Assembly: GCF_002083135.2 (NCBI RefSeq)
Contig: NZ_NBTM02000001.1
Coordinates: 1,116,001-1,180,000 of the forward strand
DNA from: Aerococcus viridans
Lineage (GTDB): Bacteria > Bacillota > Bacilli > Lactobacillales > Aerococcaceae
Length of the DNA: 64,000 nucleotides
Reading direction: 5' to 3'
In this document: one piece after another, positions 46,357-56,216 of the stretch
How positions within the stretch are numbered: the stretch's first letter is position 1
Layout of the letters: each line of letters starts with the position of its first letter
Notes under the pieces: model-generated
The model's input: only the letters and a program-made list of their open reading frames with translations
Told to the model about the DNA's origin: nothing
The model's database searches: none
Position numbers and translations under genes: made by a program

Positions 46357-46543
46357 TTGTTGCTTCGTTTGATTTATAATTTGGTGCTTGATTTGGAAGA
46401 AATGGTATATAGTATATTTAAGTTAAGTGGTAGCTGAAATCTAAATTCGCGCTGTAGTATTATTTGGCTAAATTTATGACTATTATTTTTGTTGATGTAT
46501 GAAGCGAGAAAAGTCTTGTGAAGTTATAATAAGGAGAAAAGTT

Positions 46544-46684
46544 ATGGTCAAAAGTTTAAATAATGAAAAAGAACTGAAAAGGATGCTCAATATAGGTAGT
46601 TTTAGAAACTTTTCCAAGGATAAAATTATGAATTTTGTTTCTGAGATACCTAAAATGGATAAAGAAGTTGCAATGAACATTTGA
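46544..46684 (+). CDS. Short unrecognised protein, possibly truncated
   Basis: 46 residues (MVKSLNNEKELKRMLNIGSF..., ending PKMDKEVAMNI) with a perfect AAGGAG 7 bases upstream of ATG 46544. The sequence looks like the helical N-terminus of a longer protein, ending abruptly mid-helix at TGA. It may be a stub. It is not a recognised family member. It stands alone just before the trp T-box. Confidence 0.45.
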   Translation: MVKSLNNEKELKRMLNIGSFRNFSKDKIMNFVSEIPKMDKEVAMNI

Positions 46685-46746
46685 TATAAATAATTAAAAT
46701 ATAATTATTTAAGCGTCCATTTTTTAATGTTTTGTTAATAAAACTC

Positions 46747-46776
46747 TTGACTTCTTTTTGCCTGTCCCGTTATACT
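46747..46776 (+). promoter_or_regulatory. Promoter of the trp operon
   Basis: TTGACT (46747-46752), 18 bases, TATACT (46771-46776). Confidence 0.75.
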
Positions 46777-46784
46777 CTAGTTAA

Positions 46785-47037
46785 TCGAATAACAACTTCA
46801 AACCAATGAAGTGGAGATAACGGTGTAACGTGCAGTTACAGGGAGTGGGGATTACTGAGAGCCTCGCACAACGCAGTGCATCAAATGGACCACGGAGGGC
46901 GCAGTTAAAGGAAGTATATTTGGAGATAAACTTCTGATTATTCTGCGACGTGACGCATACGTCAGTTGCGAGGGATATGTTAGTATCCTGCAGAGCGTAC
47001 AGGCGTAGTGTCTGTAAATTTAAGGTGGTACCGCGGA
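46785..47037 (+). ncRNA. T-box leader of the trp operon (tRNA-Trp)
   Basis: Stem I has the GAGAGCC bulge region (46857-46863), and the candidate specifier TGG at 46896-46898 lies in AAATGGACC, matching tryptophan. The T-box AAGGTGGTACCGCGG is at 47022-47036. Uncharged tRNA-Trp would block the terminator and switch on trpEGDCFBA. Confidence 0.92.
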
Positions 47038-47046
47038 TGTTTTTAG

Positions 47047-47091
47047 AGCACCCGTCCTTGACTTGTATTAGTCATGGATGGGTGCTTTTTC
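47047..47091 (+). terminator. T-box terminator before trpE
   Basis: AGCACCC and GGGTGCT form the base of a long hairpin with TCC/GGA and GAC/GTC inner pairs, then T5. Confidence 0.9.
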
Positions 47092-47167
47092 TGTTGTTTT
47101 CGCCCCGATCATCATGACTAGCCGTAATTTTATGATTTCAATAATGAATTAAAAGGAGCGTACGACA

Positions 47168-48631
47168 ATGATTAAACCAAGTTTAGAAGAGGCGAGACAG
47201 TTAGGGAAAGACCATACGATTATCCCAATTGCTTTAGAAATTTTTTCCGATGTAGCAACCTCAATCGAAGTGCTAAGAACGATTAGCAAACAATCTGACC
47301 ACTTTTACCTACTAGAGAGTGTGGTGAATAAGGATAACTGGAGTCGTTATTCTTTTCTTGGCTATAAACCAAACTTGTCGATCTACTCAATAGACGGTCA
47401 AGTAACCGTGCAAGAGGGTAAGCATGAAGAAAGCTTCCAAGCAGATGATCCACTAGCATCCTTGAACGATATCCTTGACCGTTATAAGAGTCCAAGTATT
47501 GATTATTTACCACCTTTTACAGGAGGTTTGGTTGGTTACTTGTCTTATGACTGCATCAAATATACGGAACCATCTCTACAGTTAACGAAAAATAACCCAG
47601 AAAATTTCCGGGACTACCATTTCATGTTGATGGATAAGGTCATTGCCTTTGACCATTTCCGCCAAAAGATTGTCTTAATCGTCAATATCGAAACCGACAA
47701 ATTAGAAGAAAACTACATCAAAGGGGCTACAGACCTGAAGGATATGGAGCAGATGATTATGCGTCCAGACCCTGTTCGCGAGGAGGACTTGACCCAAGAG
47801 GTGGGCGACTTTGAAGCTTTGTTTAGCCAAGAAGATTACGAGCGTATCGTAGAGAAAATCCAACATCATATTGTGGAGGGTGACATCTTCCAAGCGGTGG
47901 TATCCAACCGGTTTAAGGCCCCATTTTCCGGGTCATTACTCCAAACTTATCGCCTGCTTCGGACGATTAATCCGTCACCTTACATGGTCTACATGCATTT
48001 CGATGACTTAGAAATCGCGTGTGCATCACCGGAAACCCTGGTCTCTGTTCGTAACGGGGTCGCTTCATCCTTCCCACTAGCCGGTACTGTACCGCGTGGG
48101 GCAACGGATGCGGAAGATAGGGCATTAGTTGAAGGCCTCTTGCAAAATGAAAAAGAGTTGGCCGAACATGACATGCTTGTTGACTTAGCCCGCAACGATA
48201 TCGGAAAGGTCGCTGAATTCGGTACCCTAGAAGTCAGTGAATACAGAGCCATCAAGCAGTTTTCACACGTCAGCCACATTTCATCCAAGGTAACGGCCAA
48301 AGTCAGACCAAACGCGACTTGTTTAGATGTCTTAAAATCAGCACTACCAGCGGGTACTTTATCCGGTGCCCCTAAGATTCGGGCCTGCCAATTGATTGAT
48401 GAAATTGAAAATACCAAACGAGGCCCATATGGCGGTGCTTTAGGCTATATCGACTTTGCCGGCAACATGGATATGTGTATCGGCATCCGGATGGCTGTCT
48501 TGAAGAATGACCAAGTCTTTGTCCAATCTGGCGCTGGGATTGTGGCAGATTCAGATCCTGAAAAAGAATACTTAGAAACGAAGAACAAGGCCAAAGCCAT
48601 GATGACAGCATTAGGACACGAGGAGGCGTAA
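47168..48631 (+). CDS. trpE: Anthranilate synthase component I
   Basis: A 487-residue chorismate-binding synthase subunit converting chorismate to anthranilate with ammonia from TrpG. The Trp feedback motif LLESV (about residues 47-51) and the chorismate-site blocks CASPETLV, PLAGTVPRGAT, VDLARNDIG and GAPKIRA are intact. Enzyme inhibition by Trp therefore probably adds to T-box control. The start is ATG behind AAAGGAG. It is the first gene of the operon, with 2 bases to trpG. Confidence 0.96.
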   Translation: MIKPSLEEARQLGKDHTIIPIALEIFSDVATSIEVLRTISKQSDHFYLLESVVNKDNWSRYSFLGYKPNLSIYSIDGQVTVQEGKHEESFQADDPLASLNDILDRYKSPSIDYLPPFTGGLVGYLSYDCIKYTEPSLQLTKNNPENFRDYHFMLMDKVIAFDHFRQKIVLIVNIETDKLEENYIKGATDLKDMEQMIMRPDPVREEDLTQEVGDFEALFSQEDYERIVEKIQHHIVEGDIFQAVVSNRFKAPFSGSLLQTYRLLRTINPSPYMVYMHFDDLEIACASPETLVSVRNGVASSFPLAGTVPRGATDAEDRALVEGLLQNEKELAEHDMLVDLARNDIGKVAEFGTLEVSEYRAIKQFSHVSHISSKVTAKVRPNATCLDVLKSALPAGTLSGAPKIRACQLIDEIENTKRGPYGGALGYIDFAGNMDMCIGIRMAVLKNDQVFVQSGAGIVADSDPEKEYLETKNKAKAMMTALGHEEA

Positions 48632-48633
48632 CC

Positions 48634-49221
48634 ATGATTTTACTGATTGATAACTACGACAGCTTTACCTACAATCTCTATCAATTGATCGGCAAGAATA
48701 CGGATGAAGCCATCCAAGTTGTGCGAAATGACCAAGTCACCATCGATGAAATTATTGATTTAAATCCTTCACATATTGTCATCTCTCCTGGTCCAGGACG
48801 ACCGGAGGATGCAGGCGTCACAGTAGCTGTCACCAAAGAATTGGCTGACCATTTTCCGATTTTAGGGGTTTGTCTAGGTCTTCAAGCGATGTGTCTAGCT
48901 TACGGCGCGGATATTATTCATGCCCAACCGGCTGTCCACGGGAAACAGTCAACCATTCATGTGGCGAGTGGGACTGAGATTTTTAGAGGGTTACCGCCAG
49001 TTGTGCCAGTAGCCCGCTACCATTCGCTGATTGCGGACCGACAAAGCATGCCGGATGAGCTACTAGTGATTGCCGAATCGGACAAGGGTGAGGTGATGGC
49101 TGTCCGTCACCGTAAACACCCAATGTTTGGTGTCCAGTTCCATCCCGAGTCGATACTGACACCTTCAGGCGAAACGATGATTCAGAATTTTCTTAAAGTA
49201 GGAGGAAATACACATGATTAA
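48634..49221 (+). CDS. trpG: Anthranilate synthase component II (glutamine amidotransferase)
   Basis: A 195-residue class I amidotransferase that supplies ammonia to TrpE. The nucleophile Cys is in GVCLGLQAM and the His/Glu pair in QFHPESILT, with SPGPGRPEDAG near residue 50. In many bacteria the same protein also serves PabB in folate synthesis. It overlaps trpD by 8 bases. Its ribosome binding site GAGGAGGC is in the trpE tail. Confidence 0.95.
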   Translation: MILLIDNYDSFTYNLYQLIGKNTDEAIQVVRNDQVTIDEIIDLNPSHIVISPGPGRPEDAGVTVAVTKELADHFPILGVCLGLQAMCLAYGADIIHAQPAVHGKQSTIHVASGTEIFRGLPPVVPVARYHSLIADRQSMPDELLVIAESDKGEVMAVRHRKHPMFGVQFHPESILTPSGETMIQNFLKVGGNTHD

Positions 49222-50242
49222 CAAGGCGATTAATGAATTATTCTTAGGCAATGATTTATCTAAAGAAACGGCAGGCCAAGTCATGAACCAGATGATGGAA
49301 GGGGAAGCTACTGACAGTCAAATGGGTGCTTACCTTGCGGCTTTGCGGATGAAGGGTGAAACAATTGACGAAATTACTGCTTCAGCTGAAGTCATGCGTG
49401 ATAAGGGCCTTAAATTATCCGCAAAAAAGGACGTCCTTGATATTGTTGGGACGGGTGGGGATGAGCTAAACTCCTTCAACATTTCAACCATTTCTGCCTT
49501 TGTCGTTGCGGCTGCTGGTGTTGCTGTAGCTAAACATGGTAACCGGTCAGTATCTAGTAAATGCGGATCAGCGGATGTATTGGAAGCCTTGGGCGCAAAC
49601 ATCTTCCTAACGGCGGATCAGAGTGCACAAATCTTAGAGGAAACAGACTTCTGCTTTATGATCGCCCAAACTTACCATTCAGCCATGAAACATGTGGCGC
49701 CTGTCCGTAAACAATTAGGTGCCCGTACGATGTTCAATATTTTAGGGCCCTTAGCCAATCCGGCTGGGGCAACCAAACAATTATTGGGTGTATACGACGA
49801 GAAATTAGTGGAACCACTTGCTCAAGTATTAAACCAATTGAATGTGAAACGGGCTATGGTCGTTCACGGTCATGACGGCTTGGACGAAATTACCATTACG
49901 GATACCACAACTATTTGCGAAGTCAATGATGGTAAGGTGACTAGCTACTTTATTACCCCAGAACAATTCGGCCTTGAACGCGGTCAATTGGGCGAGCTAA
50001 TCGGTGGTGATCCAGAAGAGAATGCTCAGATTGCTTTAGATATCTTAAACGGTGAACAAGGTGCCCGCCGCAATATCGTTGTCATGAACGCGGCTTGTTG
50101 CCTGTACATGGGTAAAGATGAATTGTCTTTACGCGACTGTGTCCGTCTAGCTGAAGAAATGCTTGATTCAGGTAAGGCTAAAGCCAAATTAGATGAATTT
50201 ATTGCCGCAACAAACCGCATTGGTCAGGAGGTCACTGTATGA
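49214..50242 (+). CDS. trpD: Anthranilate phosphoribosyltransferase
   Basis: 342 residues. It transfers ribose phosphate from PRPP to anthranilate. It has DIVGTGGDELNSFNIST (PRPP loop), KHGNRSVSSKCGSADVLEALG and RTMFNILGPLANP. The start ATG is inside trpG, behind TAGGAGG, so translation is coupled. It overlaps trpC by four bases. Normal length, single-domain (not fused to TrpG). Confidence 0.96.
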   Translation: MINKAINELFLGNDLSKETAGQVMNQMMEGEATDSQMGAYLAALRMKGETIDEITASAEVMRDKGLKLSAKKDVLDIVGTGGDELNSFNISTISAFVVAAAGVAVAKHGNRSVSSKCGSADVLEALGANIFLTADQSAQILEETDFCFMIAQTYHSAMKHVAPVRKQLGARTMFNILGPLANPAGATKQLLGVYDEKLVEPLAQVLNQLNVKRAMVVHGHDGLDEITITDTTTICEVNDGKVTSYFITPEQFGLERGQLGELIGGDPEENAQIALDILNGEQGARRNIVVMNAACCLYMGKDELSLRDCVRLAEEMLDSGKAKAKLDEFIAATNRIGQEVTV

Positions 50243-51021
50243 GTATCTTAGATGAAATCGTCCTTGCCCGGGGAAAAAGGGTAGCCGAAGACAAGCTGAA
50301 AACACCTTTGAAAGACTTGTTAGCGACTTTGCCAGACCGTCATTTGCCACCCTTTGCTTTTGAACAAGCCTTGAAAGAAGGGGACATGTCCTTTATATGC
50401 GAAGTGAAGAAAGCCTCGCCATCAAAGGGTTTAATTGCTAAAGAGTTCCCTTATGTGGACATTGCCAAAGATTACCAAGCGGCTGGGGCAACGGCCTTGT
50501 CGGTTTTAACAGAAGAAGATTATTTCGAGGGGCGCAACCAATACTTACGGGAAATTAGCCAAGCAGTAGACATTCCCATTTTGCGGAAAGACTTTGTGAT
50601 CGACCCTTATCAAATCTACCAAGCTCGGGCAATCGGGGCGGACGCCATATTATTGATTTGTGCAATCTTGAGTCCAGACCAGTTGGTAGCATACATTGCC
50701 TTAGCGGACGAATTGGGCTTGTCGGTTTTAGTGGAAGCCCATGACGCGGACGAAATTGCCATGGCCATTCAAGCAGGCAGCCGGATTATCGGGGTCAACA
50801 ACCGAAATTTACATAACTTTGAAGTGGACTTCCAAAATTCGATTCGCTTGAGAAATCTGACGCCGGATGAAACGATCTTTGTTGCTGAGAGTGGGGTTAA
50901 GACAGCAGCGGATATCAAATTATTGCATGACAACCGAGTGGACGCGGTTTTAGTCGGTGAATCTATGATGTTGGCTGAGGATAAGCAAGCGAAATTAAGT
51001 GAACTTAAAGGGGCTTTGTAA
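50239..51021 (+). CDS. trpC: Indole-3-glycerol phosphate synthase
   Basis: A 260-residue TIM barrel that closes the indole ring. The catalytic Lys and Glu lie in FICEVKKASPSKGLI, and further blocks are ILRKDFVIDPYQI, LLICAILS, VGVNNRN-like IIGVNNRNL and ESGVKT. It overlaps trpD (ATGA) and trpF (TAATG). It is not fused to TrpF as in enterobacteria. Confidence 0.96.
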   Translation: MSILDEIVLARGKRVAEDKLKTPLKDLLATLPDRHLPPFAFEQALKEGDMSFICEVKKASPSKGLIAKEFPYVDIAKDYQAAGATALSVLTEEDYFEGRNQYLREISQAVDIPILRKDFVIDPYQIYQARAIGADAILLICAILSPDQLVAYIALADELGLSVLVEAHDADEIAMAIQAGSRIIGVNNRNLHNFEVDFQNSIRLRNLTPDETIFVAESGVKTAADIKLLHDNRVDAVLVGESMMLAEDKQAKLSELKGAL

Positions 51022-51635
51022 TGGTTAAGGTGAAAATTTGTGGCTTGAGACGGCCGGAAGATATTGAGGCAGCGAATGTGGCTAAACCAGATTATGTGGG
51101 TTTTATCTTTGTGCCAGAAACCAAGCGGTATGTGAAGCCTGACTTAGCGGCAAGTTTTAGACGTGATTTAGCTGCGGATATTCAAACGGTAGGCGTCTTT
51201 GTGAATGCCCCAATTGAAGAGATTGTGGCGATTTGTCAGGCGGGGACTATTGATTTAGTCCAGTTACACGGCGAAGAAGACCAGGCCTATATTGAACTTT
51301 TGAAGGGCCAAGTTGACCAAGACATTATCAAATCGGTTGCGGTTGGGGATGAATTGGTGGTGGATCCAAGTCAAGCGGACTATTTATTATTCGACAGCTT
51401 GAGTCCTAGCCGCGGTGGTTCGGGCAAGACTTTTAACTGGGAAATGGTGTCAGCATACCAAGATAAGCCCTTTTTCCTGGCTGGAGGTTTAGGGGTTGAA
51501 AATATTGAAGAGGCCTTAAAAGTGGTTCGGCCTTATGCGGTAGACGCGTCGTCGTCACTTGAAACTGATGGGGTCAAAGATCCAGTGAAAATGCAGGAAT
51601 TCGTAGCGAAAATACGGGAGGTAACACATGACTAA
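51021..51635 (+). CDS. trpF: Phosphoribosylanthranilate isomerase
   Basis: A 204-residue TIM barrel performing the Amadori rearrangement between TrpD and TrpC steps. KICGL at residues 5-9 holds the catalytic Cys, VQLHGEED and [18 protein letters not shown] hold the phosphate site and the catalytic Asp. It overlaps trpC by one base and trpB by 8 bases. Confidence 0.95.
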   Translation: MVKVKICGLRRPEDIEAANVAKPDYVGFIFVPETKRYVKPDLAASFRRDLAADIQTVGVFVNAPIEEIVAICQAGTIDLVQLHGEEDQAYIELLKGQVDQDIIKSVAVGDELVVDPSQADYLLFDSLSPSRGGSGKTFNWEMVSAYQDKPFFLAGGLGVENIEEALKVVRPYAVDASSSLETDGVKDPVKMQEFVAKIREVTHD

Positions 51636-52812
51636 TGGTAGATTTGGCGACTTTGGTGGCCAGTATATTCCAGAAACCTTGATGGCTGAAGTGCAACGGG
51701 TGGAGGAAGCTTACAATTTTTATAAGAATGATGAGGCATTTCAGGCGGAGTTGACGACTTTATTAAATGATTATGCGGGTCGTCCATCGCGTTTGTATTA
51801 TGCAGAGAATATGACGGCAGATTTAGGCGGGGCCAAGGTATATCTAAAAAGAGAAGACCTGAACCATACCGGGTCGCACAAAATTAATAACGTCCTAGGG
51901 CAAGCCTTGTTGGCGAAAAAAATGGGGAAAACCCGTTTAATTGCAGAAACTGGGGCTGGTCAGCACGGGGTGGCGACTGCAACAGCGGCAGCCTTATTGA
52001 AGATGGAATGTGAAATTTTTATGGGGCAAGAAGATACAGACCGGCAAGCTTTGAATGTCTTTCGGATGGAATTATTAGGGGCTAAGGTGAACAGCGTGGC
52101 TAAGGGAACCAAAACCTTGAAGGATGCGGTGAACGAAACTATGCGTGAATGGAGTAATCGGGTGGAAGATACGCATTATGTCCTAGGTTCAGTTATGGGG
52201 CCTCATCCATATCCAACTATGGTGCGGGACTTCCAAAGTGTGATTTCTCGTGAAATTAAAGATGAATTCCAGAAAAAACATGGGCAATTGCCGGATGCAG
52301 TCATTGCTTGCGTGGGTGGTGGGTCTAATGCGATTGGGACTTTCTACCACTTCATTGAAGACGAAGGGGTTCGTTTAATTGGTTGTGAAGCGGCTGGGAA
52401 AGGGATTCATACGACTCAACATGCAGCGACTATGGCCAAGGGGACGACAGGTATTTTCCACGGCATGAAGAGTTTATTCTGCCAAGATGAGTACGGTCAA
52501 ATTGCCCCAGTTTATTCCATTTCAGCGGGTCTTGACTATCCAGGGATTGGGCCAGAACACGCCCGTTTAAATGAAGTTGGGCGTGCGGAATACGTACCAG
52601 TAACAGATGATGAAGCGGTGGCAGCTTTTGAATACCTATCTAAAATGGAAGGGATTATTCCAGCGATTGAATCTGCCCACGCTGTTGCTTACGCCCAAAA
52701 ATTGGCGCCTACATTATCACCAGACGAAAGCATCGTGATTTGTCTATCAGGACGTGGGGACAAGGATGTGGCAGCCATTGCCCGTTATAAAGGAGAAGAG
52801 ATTTATGAGTAA
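51628..52812 (+). CDS. trpB: Tryptophan synthase beta chain
   Basis: A 394-residue PLP enzyme joining indole with serine. It has [15 protein letters not shown] at the N-terminus, PLP Lys in HTGSHKINN, the [11 protein letters not shown] loop, [10 protein letters not shown] (phosphate cup) and LSGRGDKD at the C-terminus. It pairs with TrpA, with indole channelled between them. The start is ATG inside trpF behind GGGAGG. Confidence 0.97.
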   Translation: MTNGRFGDFGGQYIPETLMAEVQRVEEAYNFYKNDEAFQAELTTLLNDYAGRPSRLYYAENMTADLGGAKVYLKREDLNHTGSHKINNVLGQALLAKKMGKTRLIAETGAGQHGVATATAAALLKMECEIFMGQEDTDRQALNVFRMELLGAKVNSVAKGTKTLKDAVNETMREWSNRVEDTHYVLGSVMGPHPYPTMVRDFQSVISREIKDEFQKKHGQLPDAVIACVGGGSNAIGTFYHFIEDEGVRLIGCEAAGKGIHTTQHAATMAKGTTGIFHGMKSLFCQDEYGQIAPVYSISAGLDYPGIGPEHARLNEVGRAEYVPVTDDEAVAAFEYLSKMEGIIPAIESAHAVAYAQKLAPTLSPDESIVICLSGRGDKDVAAIARYKGEEIYE

Positions 52813-53575
52813 AATAGCTGAAGCATTCCAAAATAAAAAGGCCTTTATCACCTACTTAATGGCCGGTGATCCCAATCTAGACCAGTCAGTTGAAAATATT
52901 CTAGCTGCCCAAGAAGCAGGGGCTGACTTGATTGAAATCGGGATTCCTTTTTCAGATCCAATCGCTGAAGGGCCAGTTGTAGAAAATGCGAGTGTTCGGG
53001 CCTTATCAGCAGGAGTGCGCTTGAATAATGTCTTTGATATGGTGGCCTCATTGCAGAATAAAATCCGTGTGCCTTTGGTATTTATGACCTATTTAAACCC
53101 GGTTTTTGTATACGGTTATGACAATTTCTTCTCCAAGTGCCAGGAGATTGGGATTTCAGGGATTATCATTCCTGATTTACCATTCGAGGAGCAGGAGGAA
53201 GTGAAGGTTGTCGCAAGTCAGTATGGCATTGAGGTTATTACCTTGATTGCCCCGACTTCTAAAGACCGGATTAAGGAAGTAGCCAAAAAGGCAGAAGGCT
53301 TCATCTATCTAGTGTCGTCTATGGGTGTTACCGGTGTCCGGTCTAATATTACAACGGATATTTCTGCGATGGTGGCTGAAATTCGCGCTGTATCGGATAT
53401 TCCGGTAGCAGTCGGTTTCGGGATTAACCAGCCAAGTCAAGTGAGAGAGATTGCAGCTAAAGCGGATGGCGTCATTGTAGGTAGCGGGATTGTGGGTTTA
53501 GTTGAAGCTCACGGAAATGATGCCAAGTCTCACATTTACGACTATGTTCATGAGATGCAAGCAGTCCTAAGGTAG
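52805..53575 (+). CDS. trpA: Tryptophan synthase alpha chain
   Basis: A 256-residue TIM barrel cleaving indole-3-glycerol phosphate. I choose ATG 52805 (AAAGGAG upstream, overlapping the trpB end by 8 bases) over the ATG at 52754. Catalytic Glu44 in [10 protein letters not shown] equals E. coli Glu49. The second acid, Asp60 in E. coli (ADGP), is Glu55 here (IAEGP). The acidic function is kept but the side chain is longer, which may lower the rate. C-terminal GFGINQP and VGSGIV phosphate loops are normal. Last gene of the operon. Confidence 0.95.
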   Translation: MSKIAEAFQNKKAFITYLMAGDPNLDQSVENILAAQEAGADLIEIGIPFSDPIAEGPVVENASVRALSAGVRLNNVFDMVASLQNKIRVPLVFMTYLNPVFVYGYDNFFSKCQEIGISGIIIPDLPFEEQEEVKVVASQYGIEVITLIAPTSKDRIKEVAKKAEGFIYLVSSMGVTGVRSNITTDISAMVAEIRAVSDIPVAVGFGINQPSQVREIAAKADGVIVGSGIVGLVEAHGNDAKSHIYDYVHEMQAVLR

Positions 53576-53787
53576 CATGCTCTAGGAAATATTGGTACCA
53601 GTTGATGCTTTTGAAGAAAATACCGCTACTCCACCATAAACAATTAGCCTAGGCTAAAACCATCTTGTCTATCTATAAAGGGACTACATATACTATTTTT
53701 AAACGGGTGGGTAACCCTTATTAACCCTCATTTATACGCATGTTGAAGCGGACGAAATTGGTATTTCAATAGGGCCGAAAGAATAAT

Positions 53788-53826
53788 AAAAAGGCGTTAC
53801 CCCAAAGAATAAGGTAGCGCCTTTTA
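53788..53826. terminator. Bidirectional terminator between trpA and the glyoxalase-family gene
   Basis: AAAAGGCGTTACC pairs with GGTAGCGCCTTTT (13 bp, one G-U), T-rich on both strands. Confidence 0.9.
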
Positions 53827-53840
53827 AAATGCTAAAAAGT

Positions 53841-54221
53841 TTATTTTTTACGTTTAACTTCGATTCTGTAACCATCTGGGTCAGTGACGAAGAAGTATGA
53901 AGGTGTGCCTCCTGAAAGACCTTTTAAGTCGCCAGTTTCATAAGCAGATGCTTTACAAATTTCATGCATAGCTTCTAAATCTTCAACAGTTACACCTAAA
54001 TGGCTAAAGCCGTCTCCAATAGTATATGGCTCTGCGTCATAGTTGTAAGTCAACTCGATTTGGACATTTGAACCCGGTGAATTTAAGTAGATTAAATCAA
54101 ATTTATTCTCCGGAAACTCTCTGCGGCTAGCTACCTCAAAATCAAATAGATTTGTATAGAAGTCTAAAGTCGCATCAATATCTCTAACACGTAAACAAAT
54201 TTCAACAAGTACTTGGCTCAT
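53841..54221 (-). CDS. VOC-family protein, lactoylglutathione lyase-like (GloA)
   Basis: A 126-residue metalloenzyme of the vicinal-oxygen-chelate fold with two beta-alpha-beta-beta-beta modules. It has ICLRVRDIDATLDFYTNLFDFEV, IELTYNY (first ligand Glu), GFSHLGVTVEDL (His) and FVTDPDGYRIEV (Glu). It fits glyoxalase I, which detoxifies methylglyoxal, but lactic bacteria often lack glutathione and the thiol partner is unknown. The start is ATG 54221 behind GGGGG. The ATG at 54236 precedes that site. Confidence 0.85.
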   Translation of the reverse strand: MSQVLVEICLRVRDIDATLDFYTNLFDFEVASRREFPENKFDLIYLNSPGSNVQIELTYNYDAEPYTIGDGFSHLGVTVEDLEAMHEICKASAYETGDLKGLSGGTPSYFFVTDPDGYRIEVKRKK

Positions 54222-54480
54222 TATAAATACCCCCATTATTTTTGATTAATTTCATCATAACATATATGAGAAATACAGTCGTATGATATGGATTATTCAA
54301 TTAGGATATGAAGAATTCCGAGCATTATCTCTAAGATGAATATATAAAGAAATAATCTGTGGTTAGTTTAGCAACCTTTCTGAAATGTTATGAAGATACA
54401 ACACTTCGACAAGATGAAGAGGGCAGTATTAAATCAAATTTTAGAAAAACTTTCTTTAACTGCTTCACAATAACAAACTA
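54222..54480. other. Gap with a possible coding scrap
   Basis: A 38-codon plus-strand frame near 54359-54473 (LATFLKCYEDTTLRQDEEG) has no ribosome binding site. It is probably a gene remnant. Nothing else is recognised. Confidence 0.3.
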
Positions 54481-54519
54481 AAATGACCACTAATACATCA
54501 ACTATGTTAGTGGTCATTT
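54481..54519. terminator. Terminator of the ECF S-component gene
   Basis: AAATGACCACTAA (54481-54493) pairs perfectly with TTAGTGGTCATTT (54507-54519). On the minus strand it is followed by a T-rich tail. Confidence 0.8.
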
Positions 54520-54530
54520 GATTAATAAGA

Positions 54531-55013
54531 TTATAAATAACTTTGAATAACTGGTTTTAACCTGATACTGATTGGGATAGCGATCAAGACCCCTACACCA
54601 GATTGTAGAATGTTAGTGAACAAGCCAGCAATCGCTGCAGCAGCCGTACCATATAAGATCCAGCTAGCAATCGCATAACCGACAATCATCACAACTGCGG
54701 ATAAAACTAAATATAATACTTTTTCTTTACGGCCTTTATCTTTGGCTAAACCAGCAATATATCCCTGCGCTCCATGGATAAGTGCTGAGAAGATAATCCA
54801 CTGTGCATAGCCTGAGAGTAAGTCAATTAAACCACCACTCATAGCACCGACCACCAAGCCGCCTATTGGCCCAAACACCAGTGAAGCTGTAACGATACCT
54901 ACATCAGCGAATGTGAAGAATCCATTCGATGCAGGAACAGGAATAATGATAAATAAAGAAATGGCTACAACTAATGCGGCCGTAACAGCATAAAATGCGT
55001 ATTGTTTTTTCAT
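54531..55013 (-). CDS. ECF transporter S component, substrate uncertain
   Basis: A 160-residue membrane protein with five or six hydrophobic segments. The blocks IIPVPASNGFFTFADVGI, LVFGPIGGLVVGAMSGGLIDLLSGYAQW (in two pieces) and SALIHGAQGYIAG are typical of vitamin-type S components related to HmpT, ThiW and PdxU. I choose ATG 55013 because AGGGAGAAA lies 9 bases upstream. No riboswitch that I recognise is in its leader, so the vitamin (thiamine precursor, pyridoxine or other) cannot be named. It would share an EcfAA'T module encoded elsewhere. Confidence 0.8.
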   Translation of the reverse strand: MKKQYAFYAVTAALVVAISLFIIIPVPASNGFFTFADVGIVTASLVFGPIGGLVVGAMSGGLIDLLSGYAQWIIFSALIHGAQGYIAGLAKDKGRKEKVLYLVLSAVVMIVGYAIASWILYGTAAAAIAGLFTNILQSGVGVLIAIPISIRLKPVIQSYL

Positions 55014-55539
55014 ATAAATTTTCTCCCTAACCATATTAAATTAAAAACTTCTATATAAATGAATTTTTTATTAGATAATATGTATGATTTTAATCCAATC
55101 TTTATCATATCATTTGGTGAGAAATAAATAAAGATTAATAAAACGTTTACATTTTTATTTACCTACAAAAAAACAATAACCGAATGAAATTGAATCTTTA
55201 ATGATTGAATATTATTCATAATATATTTAATAACTTAATCATTCTAAGAAGAATGTCATAAAACGTAAAGGGGGATATTAACATAAAAGGTGCAGCTGAA
55301 ACAATCTTTGAAATACTAAGCAAGTTTGATACTATCTTAAAGATGTTTGTCTATCGTTAACATTTGAAAAACGAAATATGTACTGGTTGTGTGACTTTCT
55401 AAACACCGTTAGCATGAGCTTCTACTACTTTTTAATGTATAAAATTACCGATTTTTATTTATAAAAACCTATCTAAATTTGGGAAAGCTAACGTGATATG
55501 CTATGGTGGGGCCACTATGTTTGAAAAGGAGTAGAGGCA
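55014..55539. other. Divergent gap with a possible amphipathic peptide frame
   Basis: AT-rich, with no annotated-size gene. At 55283-55360 a 25-codon frame (IKGAAETIFEILSKFDTI...MFVYR) follows AAAGGGGG (55268-55274). Its first codon is ATA, so a canonical start is lacking. It resembles small amphipathic peptides but could be a decayed ORF. Confidence 0.3.
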
Positions 55540-56208
55540 ATGGACGTGCCGATTTTATATGAGGATAATCATTTATTATTGGTTCAAAAACCAGTAAATA
55601 TACCAGTTCAAGGCGACCAAAGTGGGGATAAAGACTTACTTACCCACCTAAAAGAGGATATCAAATACCGCTATCAAAAACCGGGTAATGTCTATTTAGG
55701 ATTAGTACATCGACTAGACCGTCCGGTTGGTGGGGCAATGGTATTCGCCAAGACTTCAAAAGCCGCGTCAAGATTATCTGACCAGGTTCGGCGGAATGCG
55801 ATGGAACGGACCTATCTTGCGGTGGTCAATGGGAAACCGAAACAGGCTAGCAACCGCCTTGTGGATTACCTGTACAAAAACCGACAAAAGAATAAAGTGT
55901 CAATTGTTTCAGAGCACCATAAAGAAGGGAAAAAGGCTATCCTAGATTATAGTGTTATCGCATCTAAAGACGGACTCAGTCTAGTTAGTGTGCAATTACA
56001 GACCGGTCGCCCCCATCAAATTAGGGTCCAACTGGCGGGACTTGGAACGCCTATTTGGGGGGATCAAAAATATGGTGAACAATATAGTAAAGTGGGTCAA
56101 CAAATTGCTTTGTGGGCGCATAGTCTGACCTTACACCACCCTGTTCAAAAGACCCCAATCACTGTAGAATCCCCCTTGCCAGAAGCTTATCCTTGGAATA
56201 TTTGGTAA
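55540..56208 (+). CDS. RluA-family pseudouridine synthase
   Basis: 222 residues without an S4 domain. The catalytic Asp is in HRLDRPVGGAMVFAKT (about residues 62-77), with NRLVDYL-like insert and TGRPHQIRVQLA (motif III) following. Short RluA-type enzymes modify rRNA or tRNA uridines. The target cannot be assigned. The start is ATG behind AAAAGGAG. Single-gene unit with a terminator. Confidence 0.9.
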   Translation: MDVPILYEDNHLLLVQKPVNIPVQGDQSGDKDLLTHLKEDIKYRYQKPGNVYLGLVHRLDRPVGGAMVFAKTSKAASRLSDQVRRNAMERTYLAVVNGKPKQASNRLVDYLYKNRQKNKVSIVSEHHKEGKKAILDYSVIASKDGLSLVSVQLQTGRPHQIRVQLAGLGTPIWGDQKYGEQYSKVGQQIALWAHSLTLHHPVQKTPITVESPLPEAYPWNIW

Positions 56209-56216
56209 AAATAACG

